In this document: positions 14,643 through 24,393 of the stretch, in pieces
How positions within the stretch are numbered: the stretch's first letter is position 1
How the letters are laid out: each line of letters opens with the position of its first letter
Source: Bacillota bacterium
GTDB lineage: Bacteria; Bacillota; UBA4882; UBA8346
Length of the DNA stretch: 64,000 nucleotides
Direction of reading: 5' to 3'
NCBI GenBank assembly: GCA_023435565.1
Contig: JAEYRN010000001.1
Span: forward strand, 1 to 64,000
Made by a program: the position numbers and the translations under genes
Notes under the pieces: generated by a model
Seen by the model: only the letters and a program-made list of their open reading frames with translations
The model's database searches: none
What the model was told of the DNA's origin: nothing

Positions 14643-17600
14643 ATGTTTAAAAAAATAGCTTTACTTACATTTGTTCTTACGTTCATTTTTACTTTACCTG
14701 CCTTTGCCGCAACCGGGATGGAGTATATATACAATCAATCTATAACCAATGAGGACTATACTTATAATAGTCTGGCAATGGTTACGAAAACACTGTCAAT
14801 GATGGGAGATGATACGACTAATTTAAAGCAAAAACTAAGTGATAGATTAATAGGGCAGGATTTAAAATCACAAGCCTTTAGATTATGGACAACTTCCGAT
14901 CCTGATATTGCCGCTTCCCTTATTGCTAAGCAGAGTTCTAAGGGTTCTTGGAATGACAATATAAGCTTGACTGCATTGATTACTTTTGTTTTACAAGAAG
15001 TCAATCTCGAAATTAATACTCAAAACGCAATTACCTATCTCTGCAGTCATCAAAATGAAGACGGCGGCTGGGGAGAAAGTAATATCTCAACGCCGGTGGA
15101 TACCGCTTTGGCTTTAATGGTTCTCAAAAATAGCAATTATAATGATAGCGCCTATCAAAAAGGGCTCCAATGGATTTTACATCAACAATCCAGTGAAGGA
15201 GGCTGGAGTAACAATATAAATACAGCTTGGGCATGTTTCGCATTGCAGAATATTGGAAGCGCACCAAATGAGCTAAAAAAGGGTGTTGAAAATTTAAAAT
15301 CAACAATCATCAAAGACGGAGGTTGGGGAATATCAGCAGGAGAAGCTAGTGATCCGTTTGCAACAGCTTTAGTGTTACAAATCATGCAAAAGTATGATCC
15401 TAGCTTAAACGAAGTTGTTAGAGGGCGCCTTTATCTCCGAAAATTAGTTGAAAATGAATACTGGGTTAATAAAGCTTCGGATTATTATAACATCACGGAG
15501 ATTTGTCATTTGCTTTGGGATAATCCTGATTTTGCTTTAATTAAAGCCAATTATTTAAACTATTTAAAAGAATTTCCCGTTCAACAGAACAATGATTACC
15601 TCGCCCGGAAAATATCAATAATGTCCAAAAACGGTGAAGTAACAACCGAGCTTATTAATCAACTTTTAGCCGGACAAAACAGCGATGGCGGTTGGGGATT
15701 TGGGCAAGGCAATAGTAGCAACCCATGGGAAACAGTATTAGCCCTTCGAGCTTTGCTTGATTCCGGTCATACAGATATAACAAGATATCAAAGGATTGCT
15801 GCCTACTTTAGATCAAGCCAAAACAATGACGGTAGCTATAATACCAAAAAAGGCGAAGCAGGGCAAGTATACCTTACCGCTATGATTACTGAAGAATTAA
15901 TCCGTTTAAATTCAATTTTAGAGTGTACTTATATCATTAACTCATCGTACCAATGGCTAATTGGCCGGGAAAATAAAACGGGAGGCTATGGGGATGGGAT
16001 ATTGGAGACGGCCCGGGCCCTAAGGGTAATTATTTCTAACTTGACCGGTCCGGATATGGAAAAAGTTCTAACTTTCATAAATAACAGTCAGAGCATAAAC
16101 GGTAGTTGGAATGGCGACCTTTTAACCACGGCGTTAATTTTATCGGTGTTAAATTCGGGTGCTAAAAAAGAGTCAGATATTTATTTTTCACCAATAATAA
16201 CAATAACAGGTAGTATTATGGCAGATAAGCCGGAGTATGTTCAGAATGAAACCGCGGTATTTGATGTTAAAATCGAAAATAATCGGGAACTGACTTGGAG
16301 CGGTTCGGCAGAAGTAATCATCAAAGATAAACACGGAAATACAATTGCGGTAGTTGGCCGGTATAACTCACTTAAGCTGGGTCCTATCTCATCTGGTAAT
16401 AATAAATGGGCTGTGAAGGCTTCTTGGAACACAGGACTCTCTGAACCGGCAGTTTATTCCGTAGAACTTAATGTTTCGGGTGAAAACAACATTATAATTG
16501 CCAAATATTCCACTCCATTCAGCATTATCGCCTGTAAATCGGTAAGTGGGGAACTTAAAACCGATAAAACTGTGTATACGTCGAATGAAACGGTAGAATT
16601 AACCATGCAATTAAAAAATGAAAGTCCGAATATTAATTTGGAAAACTTAATCGGAAAAATCGAAATATTAAATTCATCCAACCAATTAATCTGGGTCCAA
16701 GAATATAATATTTCCTCTCTTCCAACAGGTCAAACCGATACGCAGAGTTTCAATTGGGCGATTGGAAATGCTACTCCCGGTGAATACCAGGTTCGGGCAA
16801 TTGTTTATGGAGACGGGGAGATAGTTTGGAGCGGAGCCAAATTTATCTCAGTCAGTTCAACTTTGGAGTTTTTAGGAAACTTAGATATTATTCCAAACGA
16901 AGGAAAGGTCGGTCAGACGGTTGATTTAACTTATACCCTTACAAATAAGGGCAATCAAAACTGTAAAGGGCTATTAGTGCGGTTTATTTTTGTTAACCTA
17001 GATTCAAACCAAGGGATTATGACTTTTACTGTTAGCCATAATTTATCCATGTCCCAATCCTTGTCCGAAGTATTAAAATATGTAGTTGACATATCTGATG
17101 CTCAATATCTAGTTAATATGGAGGCTGAGGTTAATGGCAAAACTTTTCATATTGATAGTGCAACCTTACTTGTTGATTCAACTCCACCAGTAAGTTCGGT
17201 AGAATTATCGGATCAGCGTCTTCAAAAAAACGGAGTCCATTACGGGGTATTAAGCTCAGAACTAGCGCTTAACGCTATTGATGATCTAAGCGGTGTAGCC
17301 GAAATACTTTACGATATAGGTAGTGGATACCAGGTTTACTCTAAGCAAATCATATTTCCGGCTGAGGGAAAATATACGATCAAATATAAGTCCAAGGACC
17401 GTTTGGGTAATGAGGAAGCTGAAAAGGGAATAATAGTTGTCATCGACCAAACACCGCCGGTCGCGGTGATCAATTCACCTTTCGATGGGCAAGAAGTCGG
17501 GATGGACTTTATAACATCATTAGCGGCTTGGGATAATGTGGCACTTGACCATTATGAGCTGTATATTGATGGTTTGAAACACATGGATTATAATGGCTCG

Positions 17601-18833
17601 CCGGTGGAACAGAACCTGGTTTTACAACCGGGATCTCATATTTTGAAAGTACGCGCTGTTGATAATGCTGAATATGAATCATGGAGTGCTCCGGTAAATA
17701 TTTTGATAGCTATTCCTGATATTACGCCTCCGGTCACTGTTCCTTGGTATCCTACCTCTTGGAAAAATACAAATGTTATGGTGGGATTGACTGCCACAGA
17801 TGATATAAGCGGTGTGAAAGAGACTAAATACCGTGTTAACGGCGGTTTGTGGGAAACAGGGATTATCATCTTGGTTAAGGATGAAGGAAACCATTCAATT
17901 GAATTTTATAGTACGGATAAGGCTGGTAATATTGAAACTATAAAAATGATTACGGTAAAAATTGATAAAACCAGTCCACATACAATAGTCACCTTAACAG
18001 GAGAAAAAAAGCCGGATGGCGTGTATAAATCCGATGTCGCCATATCTTTGACAGCCACAGATAATATAAATGGTTCGGGAGTAGCAAGCATATTTTACCG
18101 TATAGGCACAGGAGAGAATTATAACCGTTATATTGAACCTTTTGTCATTACTGAAGAAGGATTAACGGAACTCTATGTTTATTCAATTGATTATGCCGGT
18201 AATATTGAACCGGCGCAACGGTTTGAAATTCAAATAATCAAAGGTTGGGAACTGGATTATTCATTAATCTGCAATAATCTAACTGTTTATGGCACCCTCA
18301 ATGTCGACCGGATCTTTGTCAACGGGCCTGTAAATATTTATGGACAATGCCAGACGAACTACCTTGGTACTATTCAGAATTCAATATTAACAACCGGGCC
18401 ATCGGTGATTAATGTTTTGGAAACAAGCCAGCCCTATCGAACGATACCGAACCCCGATTGGGGCGCTTTGAAAAACGCGACTACCTTACGCCAAGAGGCG
18501 CAGATACCCCAAAATGTAGCATTATCCAATGTTCGATTTGAAAATAGTTTAATGATAGCCGGTACTACTAAACTAAATGGGTTAATCGTGGTTAAAGGTG
18601 ATCTTATTATCAATGGAGATGTACATATGGATGATACTGGTATTTTCTGCAGCGGTAAAATTACTTTTAACGGTAATGTCAAAGGTTCCGGATTAATATT
18701 CTGTTTAGGATTAACTGCGCATGGGAATCCTCAATTGAATGGAGCAGTAATTGTTAATGGACCGGTAGAGGCTTCGGGAACAATAGGCAATAATGGGCCA
18801 AATCTTCAGAAATACTTAAAATGGTTTAATTAG
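14643..18833 (+). CDS. Large exported protein: alpha/alpha-toroid repeats, Ig-like domains, bactofilin-like C-terminus
   Basis: 1396 residues from the ATG at 14643 (GGGGGG upstream; an in-frame GTG at 14628 precedes the site). A clear signal peptide (FKKIALLTFVLTFIFTLPAFA) is followed by about 500 residues of prenyltransferase/squalene-cyclase-type repeats: NEDGGWGES, SSEGGWSNN, NSDGGWGFG, INGSWNGD. The DxDDTA motif of squalene-hopene cyclases is not seen, so catalysis is unlikely. Beaded Ig-like or CARDB-type domains begin near residues 520, 630 and 740, followed by OmpL47-type repeats opening with DSTPPVS, DQTPPVA, DITPPVT. From about 1200 a Gly/Asn-rich beta-helical region (NLTVYGTLNV, GNVKGSGLIF, GAVIVNGPVEASG) resembles polymer-forming bactofilin-like proteins. 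No LPxTG. Probably cell-surface or periplasmic. Confidence 0.85.
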   Translation: MFKKIALLTFVLTFIFTLPAFAATGMEYIYNQSITNEDYTYNSLAMVTKTLSMMGDDTTNLKQKLSDRLIGQDLKSQAFRLWTTSDPDIAASLIAKQSSKGSWNDNISLTALITFVLQEVNLEINTQNAITYLCSHQNEDGGWGESNISTPVDTALALMVLKNSNYNDSAYQKGLQWILHQQSSEGGWSNNINTAWACFALQNIGSAPNELKKGVENLKSTIIKDGGWGISAGEASDPFATALVLQIMQKYDPSLNEVVRGRLYLRKLVENEYWVNKASDYYNITEICHLLWDNPDFALIKANYLNYLKEFPVQQNNDYLARKISIMSKNGEVTTELINQLLAGQNSDGGWGFGQGNSSNPWETVLALRALLDSGHTDITRYQRIAAYFRSSQNNDGSYNTKKGEAGQVYLTAMITEELIRLNSILECTYIINSSYQWLIGRENKTGGYGDGILETARALRVIISNLTGPDMEKVLTFINNSQSINGSWNGDLLTTALILSVLNSGAKKESDIYFSPIITITGSIMADKPEYVQNETAVFDVKIENNRELTWSGSAEVIIKDKHGNTIAVVGRYNSLKLGPISSGNNKWAVKASWNTGLSEPAVYSVELNVSGENNIIIAKYSTPFSIIACKSVSGELKTDKTVYTSNETVELTMQLKNESPNINLENLIGKIEILNSSNQLIWVQEYNISSLPTGQTDTQSFNWAIGNATPGEYQVRAIVYGDGEIVWSGAKFISVSSTLEFLGNLDIIPNEGKVGQTVDLTYTLTNKGNQNCKGLLVRFIFVNLDSNQGIMTFTVSHNLSMSQSLSEVLKYVVDISDAQYLVNMEAEVNGKTFHIDSATLLVDSTPPVSSVELSDQRLQKNGVHYGVLSSELALNAIDDLSGVAEILYDIGSGYQVYSKQIIFPAEGKYTIKYKSKDRLGNEEAEKGIIVVIDQTPPVAVINSPFDGQEVGMDFITSLAAWDNVALDHYELYIDGLKHMDYNGSPVEQNLVLQPGSHILKVRAVDNAEYESWSAPVNILIAIPDITPPVTVPWYPTSWKNTNVMVGLTATDDISGVKETKYRVNGGLWETGIIILVKDEGNHSIEFYSTDKAGNIETIKMITVKIDKTSPHTIVTLTGEKKPDGVYKSDVAISLTATDNINGSGVASIFYRIGTGENYNRYIEPFVITEEGLTELYVYSIDYAGNIEPAQRFEIQIIKGWELDYSLICNNLTVYGTLNVDRIFVNGPVNIYGQCQTNYLGTIQNSILTTGPSVINVLETSQPYRTIPNPDWGALKNATTLRQEAQIPQNVALSNVRFENSLMIAGTTKLNGLIVVKGDLIINGDVHMDDTGIFCSGKITFNGNVKGSGLIFCLGLTAHGNPQLNGAVIVNGPVEASGTIGNNGPNLQKYLKWFN

Positions 18834-18858
18834 ACGAGTATTGTTTTGGGATATATAA

Positions 18859-18889
18859 AAAGAGGCGTGTCCTTAATACACGCCTCTTT
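18859..18889. terminator. Bidirectional terminator
   Basis: AAAGAGGCGTGT (18859-18870) pairs perfectly with ACACGCCTCTTT (18878-18889), between convergent genes. Confidence 0.9.
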
Positions 18890-18905
18890 GCCGTACCATT
18901 TCTTT

Positions 18906-19853
18906 TTAATAGTTAAAAAACACATGATCTCCAATTCTTGCGGTCACTGGATGCGATCTAACCCACTGACTATTGGTCCTGGCTGGGTTGAAAAATCCAT
19001 TGGCGCCATTACTGGGGTCCCAACCGGTCAGAGCCGCTTGGACCGCCTTATAAGCGCTGGAGGTTGGCGGCAGATTTATTCGGCCGTCCAAAACCGGACT
19101 ATACTGATAACGCCCATAATCAACTTGATAAACAATACCGGGAACCGTTTTCGGATAGCGCGGATCTTTTAACCTGTTTAAGATAGTGGCTGCAACAGCT
19201 ACTTGTCCGGTATAAGGCTCTCCTCCGGCTTCGGCAGTAACTAATCTGGCTAATAAATCGATATCGCTTTGACTAATGCTATAATTACTTTTAGCACTCA
19301 CCGAGCCCCCGGATGACGTCGGAATTTTTAAAGTTTGTCCGACCCAAAGATAGGAACCGTTCATACCATTTGCTTTTTTCAACGACTCAACAGTAATGCC
19401 GTACTTTCTGGCAATCAGATAAAGGGTATCTCCTGCTTGAACACGGTAACTGGAACCCGAAGCCTTAGCGGCAGAACCGCTGGGAATATTCAATCGTTGC
19501 CCGGCAGACAGGTAATTACTTGACAGGTTATTGGCGCGTTTTAACGAATCCACTGTAGTTCCGTACCTTTTAGCAAGCAGGAAAAGGGTATCACCGGATC
19601 GAACCGTATATACCCAACCCGAACCGGATGCAGCGTTTCCCGATGTTACATTTAGGGCTTGTCCAGGGTATAAAGCGGTTGACTTTAATCCGTTATTTCG
19701 TTGGAGAGCCGTAACCGATGTTCCATACCGAGCGGCGATCTTGTAAAGGGAATCACCCGGCTGAACATAATAAGTCTGCGCCCATACGGTACCAATAGTT
19801 AGAGATAAAGTTCCCAATGCCATTACTAAAAATAATCTTCGCGTGCGTGGCAC
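18906..19853 (-). CDS. Spore-cortex-type hydrolase: three LysM domains and SleB domain
   Basis: 315 residues, GTG start behind AAGGAGC. An N-terminal signal peptide (LFLVMALGTLSLTIGTVWA) precedes three LysM modules at about 27-70, 80-125 and 137-180, each with Y-V-GD(S/T)L and a closing Y-GQ-L-I/V. A Hydrolase_2/SleB domain follows (about 197-315) with TAEAGGEPYTGQVAVAATI, whose first Glu is the expected catalytic acid, and NLPPTSSAYKAVQAALTG. Enzymes of this family are lytic transglycosylases that degrade spore cortex during germination; LysM provides glycan binding. It could also be a vegetative wall hydrolase. Confidence 0.92.
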   Translation of the reverse strand: MPRTRRLFLVMALGTLSLTIGTVWAQTYYVQPGDSLYKIAARYGTSVTALQRNNGLKSTALYPGQALNVTSGNAASGSGWVYTVRSGDTLFLLAKRYGTTVDSLKRANNLSSNYLSAGQRLNIPSGSAAKASGSSYRVQAGDTLYLIARKYGITVESLKKANGMNGSYLWVGQTLKIPTSSGGSVSAKSNYSISQSDIDLLARLVTAEAGGEPYTGQVAVAATILNRLKDPRYPKTVPGIVYQVDYGRYQYSPVLDGRINLPPTSSAYKAVQAALTGWDPSNGANGFFNPARTNSQWVRSHPVTARIGDHVFFNY

Positions 19854-20318
19854 ATTCTCAGCTCCTTCTTGTCCTCGTTTTCCACGGTGGGCAAAAGGTC
19901 GGCTGCGAAAATTGCTGTTGTTAGAGTTTGTTTTTTAGAATGATTTAAGATTTCCGTGGTTTTTTGTTTGGAAAAATGAACCTACCTGTCAGGCAATTTC
20001 TTGTTTTAGCAATTTCTTTTTGGTAAGGGAAATTCCTTGTGGAAAACGGAGGGAAACCCATTTCGGTATGGCTTTACCATCAATGGGTTTTGATGGAGGA
20101 TTTATAAGTTTTAGTAGTAGGTGAATTTGAACTTTAAATAAGACTTACAATAACCATTTAAAAACTTTAAAGAGTTTCATGTTAAATCCGATAATAATAG
20201 TATGTTTTTATTATTATTATTATATTGTTAATGGTTGCCGAATTAAGAAAACCACAACACTTAACGCTTCATTAATTATCCACGCTTCAGGCTAGAAGAA
20301 CAGATATTTGGAGGCAAC
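19854..20318. other. 465-bp divergent intergenic region with a stem-loop
   Basis: It lies between the divergent LysM-SleB and REC-HDOD genes. AAACCCATT (20054-20062) pairs with AATGGGTTT (20082-20090), with an inner GGTA/TACC pairing, so a compact stem-loop is possible on either strand. It does not match a riboswitch consensus that I know. The rest is A+T-rich and should contain the two promoters, which I cannot place. Confidence 0.4.
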
Positions 20319-21515
20319 ATGCGAAAGAAAATTTTGTTTGTAAACGATTCTGTAACTGTTCAAAATATGCAGGACATGTTAGATAAAATGCTTGAATTTT
20401 GGGAACTAAAATTTGTGGAGGATGAAACGGGTGTTTGGGAGCAATTAGGGAATGAACATTTTGATGTTATCGTATTAGACCTGAGGGTAACGGAAGTAAA
20501 TTGTATGGATTTGCTCCAACAAGTAATGGAGCGATACCCCCAATTGGTAAGAGTAATTATTGCAGGACCTTCCGACCAAGAGTTGGTATTAAGGGCGATC
20601 CGTTCCAATCATCAAATTATTGCCCAACCATTTAACCCCCTCTCCTTAAAGGGAGTTATCGACCGTTCCTGCCAGTTACGAGAGATTTTACGTAATGAAG
20701 AATTAAAAAGATATATTGCTGAGATTAAATATTTACCAAGCCTACCTAGCCTATACCAGCAGATTATGACTGAGTTGCAATCTCCAAGAGTCTCGGTAAA
20801 AAGAGTGGCAGATCTAATCGCCCAAGATGTGACAATGACAGCCAAAATCCTTCAGTTAGTCAATTCAGCTTTTTTTAGTTTACCGCAAAAGATTATCAAC
20901 CCTCACCAAGCAGTAGTTTTATTGGGGATTGATATTATAAAAGGGTTGGTTCTTCATGTTCATATTTTTTCTTCATTCAAATTAGATCCTCGCATCAAGG
21001 AATTTTCTATCGAAGGTCTGTCTAAGCATAGCTTACTAGTTGGGAAACTAGCCCGAGAGATCGTTTTAGCGGAAACAAATGTGCGAAGTATGGAAGAAGA
21101 TGCCCTAGTTGCTGGTTTATTGCATGATATTGGTAAATTAGTTTTACTCCAAGATCCGGATCGTTATAATCAAGTGCTCTCTCATTGCCACGCAAGAAGC
21201 TGTAATCATTATCATGCTGAATATGAAGTCATGGGGGCATCTCACGCTGAAGTCGGGGCCTACTTATTAAACCTTTGGGGAATACCAGAGCCTGTGGTCC
21301 AGGCGATTGCTTTCCATCACAATCCGTCAAAAGCGATGGAAACCAATTTTTCGGTGCTAACCGCCGTGCATGCAGCTAATGCGTTGGTTTGTCAGAAAAA
21401 CTTCGATAGCAATCAATTTCCTGAGCTTGACCTATTCTACTTATTATCGATCCACAAAAAAGAAGAGATTTCTAAGTGGGTGGAAATATATAAACGGATT
21501 AAGTCAACCGAATAA
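20319..21515 (+). CDS. Response-regulator-like receiver fused to HDOD domain
   Basis: 398 residues. The receiver domain (1-120) keeps the Asp in VIVLDLRV, but the usual switch Thr/Ser region reads IIAGPSD and the conserved Lys of the K-P motif is Gln (IAQPFNP), so phosphotransfer may be altered or lost. An HDOD domain follows (about 135-340: LPSLPSLYQQIM, LVNSAFF, AVVLLGIDIIKGL), with LLHDIGKLVLL preserved. HDOD proteins act in signalling without established phosphohydrolase activity. ATG behind TTGGAGG. It converges with the penicillin-binding protein gene with 4 bases between, and lies upstream of the chemotaxis operon. Confidence 0.88.
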   Translation: MRKKILFVNDSVTVQNMQDMLDKMLEFWELKFVEDETGVWEQLGNEHFDVIVLDLRVTEVNCMDLLQQVMERYPQLVRVIIAGPSDQELVLRAIRSNHQIIAQPFNPLSLKGVIDRSCQLREILRNEELKRYIAEIKYLPSLPSLYQQIMTELQSPRVSVKRVADLIAQDVTMTAKILQLVNSAFFSLPQKIINPHQAVVLLGIDIIKGLVLHVHIFSSFKLDPRIKEFSIEGLSKHSLLVGKLAREIVLAETNVRSMEEDALVAGLLHDIGKLVLLQDPDRYNQVLSHCHARSCNHYHAEYEVMGASHAEVGAYLLNLWGIPEPVVQAIAFHHNPSKAMETNFSVLTAVHAANALVCQKNFDSNQFPELDLFYLLSIHKKEEISKWVEIYKRIKSTE

Positions 21516-21519
21516 TAAA

Positions 21520-23649
21520 CTACTGGTTACGGAATAATTTTCGGAGCCATTTTAGAAAATACCTTCTTTCATGGCATACGTCGCATATTTCTTCCGGTTG
21601 TTCACTTAATAAAAAGGTCTTTTCTTCGGTACGGCAATAAGGCCCGGGAAGCAGTCCCGTTCTTTTACAGACCTCCAGCTTAATGAAACGATGTTTGGAA
21701 CAATATTCCTTTGGCTCGGTCCCGGTAATAAAATATTCATGAAATTGCTCGCAAAAAGCGGTTGCTTTGGCTCCTGTTTCCTTACAAATCAGTACTTTCA
21801 CGACATCGCCCGGGATAATGAAATCGAGTTTCGGTTTACCCGCCAAGGCTTTTCTAACAAAATTTGCCCAAATAGGAGCGGCGATTCGATTCCCTGATCC
21901 CGGAAGTGGGCGTTCGTTACGATCACAACCGACAAATACCGAGACTAGTAGATCCGGTGTATAACCGATAAACCAAGCATCGCGGTTGTCTTCAGTAGTC
22001 CCGGTTTTACCGGCTGCAGGGCGGTCAATTAAATCACGAATATTGGCAGCAGTCCCTCCTTCTTCAAATACTCCGGTTAAAGCTTGAGTTACAAGATAAG
22101 CTACCCCGGGTTTTAGTACACGAGACTGGGTTAACGGAGTTTGATAGATTAGTCGGCCCTTTTGGTCAAAGATTCGCCGAATTGTGGTAGGCTGAATTTG
22201 AATACCACCATTAGCCAGCGGTAAGTATGATTTGGTTATTTCCAATGGGGAGACTTCTCCCGATCCTAATGCTAACGAAAGCTGTTGGGGTAAGTTAGAA
22301 TCGATCCCAAGTCTTTTGGCCATGTCTAGGACCGGACCAAACCCCATTTGATCGAGTAATTTTACTGCAATGACATTGCTGGAACAGGCTAAAGCGTCTC
22401 TAAGTGACAATAGCCCCTTTTCCGCCGTAATTTGATTGTCCAAAGGTTGATAAACTTCAGTCCCTACGGTGTATGACTGAGGCGTAGCATCAATCATACT
22501 AGCCAATGTATAATTTCCGTTAAGAGCTGCTGCATATAAAATCGGTTTAAAAGACGATCCCGGTTGTCGTTTGGCCTGTATCGCCCGGTTAAATTCCGAT
22601 TTTGAATAATCGGTTCCGCCAACCAAGGCTACAATTTGACCAGATCGGGGATCTATTGCAATTAAGGAACCTTGAGGTTGGACTAAACCATTTGAATCAT
22701 ATAATAGTTTTGGTAAACTTTTTATTAATGATTTTTCGGCTATATTTTGGAGTTCTAAATTTAGAGTAGATTCAATTCTTAATCCCCCGGTGTAAATTAG
22801 TCCATTGGTTTTGGGAAAAATTTGCGTTAATTCCGATTGGAGTAAATCTAAAAAGTAAGGCGCTCTTTGTTCCCTACTTTGGATCCCAGGGAGACAAAGT
22901 GGTTGTTGAGAGAATTCTAAAAATTCCGCTTCTGTCAAATAGCCACAATCAACCATTCTTTTTAAAACCTGTTTTAATCGCTTTCGGGCAGATTTTTTGT
23001 GGTTATATGGCGAATAATAAGCCGGCCCTTTGGGTAATCCCGCCAGCAAAGCCATCTCTGCTTCGTTTAGCCGCTCTAATTCTTTGCCATAATAAGTTGA
23101 GGCGGCAATTTTTATACCGTAAGCGCCGTGACCGAAATAAATTTGATTTAAATAATTTTCCAGTATTTGATCTTTAGATAGATGTAATTCCACTTTGACG
23201 GTATAAAATAACTCTTTTAGTTTTCTAATTACCGTCCTTTTTTGATCCAAATAGGCATTTTTTACTAATTGTTGGGTAATAGTACTGGCCCCCTGTTCAA
23301 GCCGTTGGTGAATTAAATTATTAATTAGGGCTTTGCCAATCCGCCCAATATTTATACCACGGTGATTGTAAAAACGGTGATCTTCAACCGCTAAAAATGC
23401 TTGGCGTAAAAAAAGAGGAACTTCGGTTAGGGAAACAGGCAGGCGGTTTTGCATATAAAATGTAGCCACTAAATTATGTTGACAATCATATACTTCCGAG
23501 GCTGTCGGCATTAGTGAAGACGGTAACGGAAGATAGAAGAAGACTAATGTCGTAGCGCATAGGGTGAATGTCAAGAAAAGAAGCAACTGATTCCAGGATA
23601 ATTTAGAAATCGGCAACTTATTCCAGTATTGTTTTATGAGTTCTATCAT
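21520..23649 (-). CDS. Class A penicillin-binding protein (transglycosylase/transpeptidase)
   Basis: 709 residues. A short cytoplasmic N-terminus and one membrane helix (about 18-42) precede a GT51 glycosyltransferase with EDHRFYNHRGIN (catalytic Glu), QGASTITQQLVKN and the RK-KEL motif. The transpeptidase has SSFK in RQPGSSFKP, SSN in ACSSNVIAV and KTGT in AAGKTGTTED. The C-terminal tail carries paired Cys motifs (ICKETG, EVCKRTG, EICDVCH) as in many clostridial PBP1 proteins. It polymerises and cross-links peptidoglycan outside the cytoplasmic membrane. ATG behind AAAGGA. Confidence 0.95.
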   Translation of the reverse strand: MIELIKQYWNKLPISKLSWNQLLLFLTFTLCATTLVFFYLPLPSSLMPTASEVYDCQHNLVATFYMQNRLPVSLTEVPLFLRQAFLAVEDHRFYNHRGINIGRIGKALINNLIHQRLEQGASTITQQLVKNAYLDQKRTVIRKLKELFYTVKVELHLSKDQILENYLNQIYFGHGAYGIKIAASTYYGKELERLNEAEMALLAGLPKGPAYYSPYNHKKSARKRLKQVLKRMVDCGYLTEAEFLEFSQQPLCLPGIQSREQRAPYFLDLLQSELTQIFPKTNGLIYTGGLRIESTLNLELQNIAEKSLIKSLPKLLYDSNGLVQPQGSLIAIDPRSGQIVALVGGTDYSKSEFNRAIQAKRQPGSSFKPILYAAALNGNYTLASMIDATPQSYTVGTEVYQPLDNQITAEKGLLSLRDALACSSNVIAVKLLDQMGFGPVLDMAKRLGIDSNLPQQLSLALGSGEVSPLEITKSYLPLANGGIQIQPTTIRRIFDQKGRLIYQTPLTQSRVLKPGVAYLVTQALTGVFEEGGTAANIRDLIDRPAAGKTGTTEDNRDAWFIGYTPDLLVSVFVGCDRNERPLPGSGNRIAAPIWANFVRKALAGKPKLDFIIPGDVVKVLICKETGAKATAFCEQFHEYFITGTEPKEYCSKHRFIKLEVCKRTGLLPGPYCRTEEKTFLLSEQPEEICDVCHERRYFLKWLRKLFRNQ

Positions 23650-23889
23650 TGAGTTCCTTTCTAATATTATCAGACATGGACGACTATTTAATAATATGTC
23701 CTTACTGTCACTTTTTATGAGAATATTTGGTATTTGATACTGAAAGTGATAAGCAAAAACAGGATAAAATTCATCGTAGAGTTACATACCGAGCTCTCTT
23801 TAATTAAAGATTCAAGAAATTCAAACCTTGAACCGATAAAATATGGTGTAAGCTCGTTTTTATTATTTATATTACGGAGTTTTCCGTTA

Positions 23890-24393
23890 ATGCTGAGCAA
23901 CAAAAAAATTGTCACCATTTATAGCGGTAATTATTATGTTTCGAATGATCCCGAAGTGGTAATCCATACTTTACTTGGTTCATGTATTGCAGTCTGTCTG
24001 TTTGACATCAAAAACAGTATTGGCGGGATGAACCATTTCATATTGCCTCAGCAAAGTTCACTCACGATTCGAGCACCGGAATATAAATCTGGTTGGTTTG
24101 GTTTGGATTCGATGGAGTCAATGATCGATAAAATTTTGAGTCTTGGAGGTTCTTTTTCTAATTTACAAGCGAAGGTATTTGGTGGGGGGCAAGTAGTTGA
24201 AAACCTTACCCCTTTCAATATTAATATTTCTTCTGCTAATATTGATTTTTCTCTTAACTATCTAAATGAAAAAAAGATTCCGGTAATTGCAAAGGATGTA
24301 GGGGGCTGTTTTGGAAGAAAGGTTTTCTATTACTTGGAAGACCATTCTGTTCTAGTCCAGCGATTGGAGAAGGAGCTGAAGTCGGATGTCTGA
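23890..24393 (+). CDS. cheD: Chemoreceptor glutamine deamidase CheD
   Basis: 167 residues from the ATG at 23890 (CGGAG, 10 nt upstream). The frame extends back to 23734 but that part has no ribosome site and no family match. The catalytic Cys32 (LLGSCIAVCLFD) and His49 (GGMNHFILPQ) are present, as is KVFGGGQV. CheD deamidates chemoreceptor glutamines and in Bacillus-type systems works with CheC; no cheC is visible here. First gene of the chemotaxis operon; it overlaps cheA by 8 bases. Confidence 0.92.
   Translation: MLSNKKIVTIYSGNYYVSNDPEVVIHTLLGSCIAVCLFDIKNSIGGMNHFILPQQSSLTIRAPEYKSGWFGLDSMESMIDKILSLGGSFSNLQAKVFGGGQVVENLTPFNINISSANIDFSLNYLNEKKIPVIAKDVGGCFGRKVFYYLEDHSVLVQRLEKELKSDV

Noticed and set aside
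14643..16200. Squalene-hopene cyclase for the curcumene pathway
   Set aside because: The repeats share the fold pattern, but the DxDDTA catalytic motif is missing and the protein has a signal peptide and surface domains.
18846..19172. Plus-strand ORF of 108 residues
   Set aside because: It is the antisense shadow of the SleB domain and begins inside the terminator.
19854..20318. Cyclic di-AMP or cyclic di-GMP riboswitch before the LysM-SleB gene
   Set aside because: Wall hydrolases are common targets, but the conserved core sequences of these riboswitches are not found on the minus strand; only a plain stem-loop is present.
23734..23889. N-terminal extension of CheD
   Set aside because: The open frame has no ribosome site, and CheD proteins begin near the ATG at 23890.
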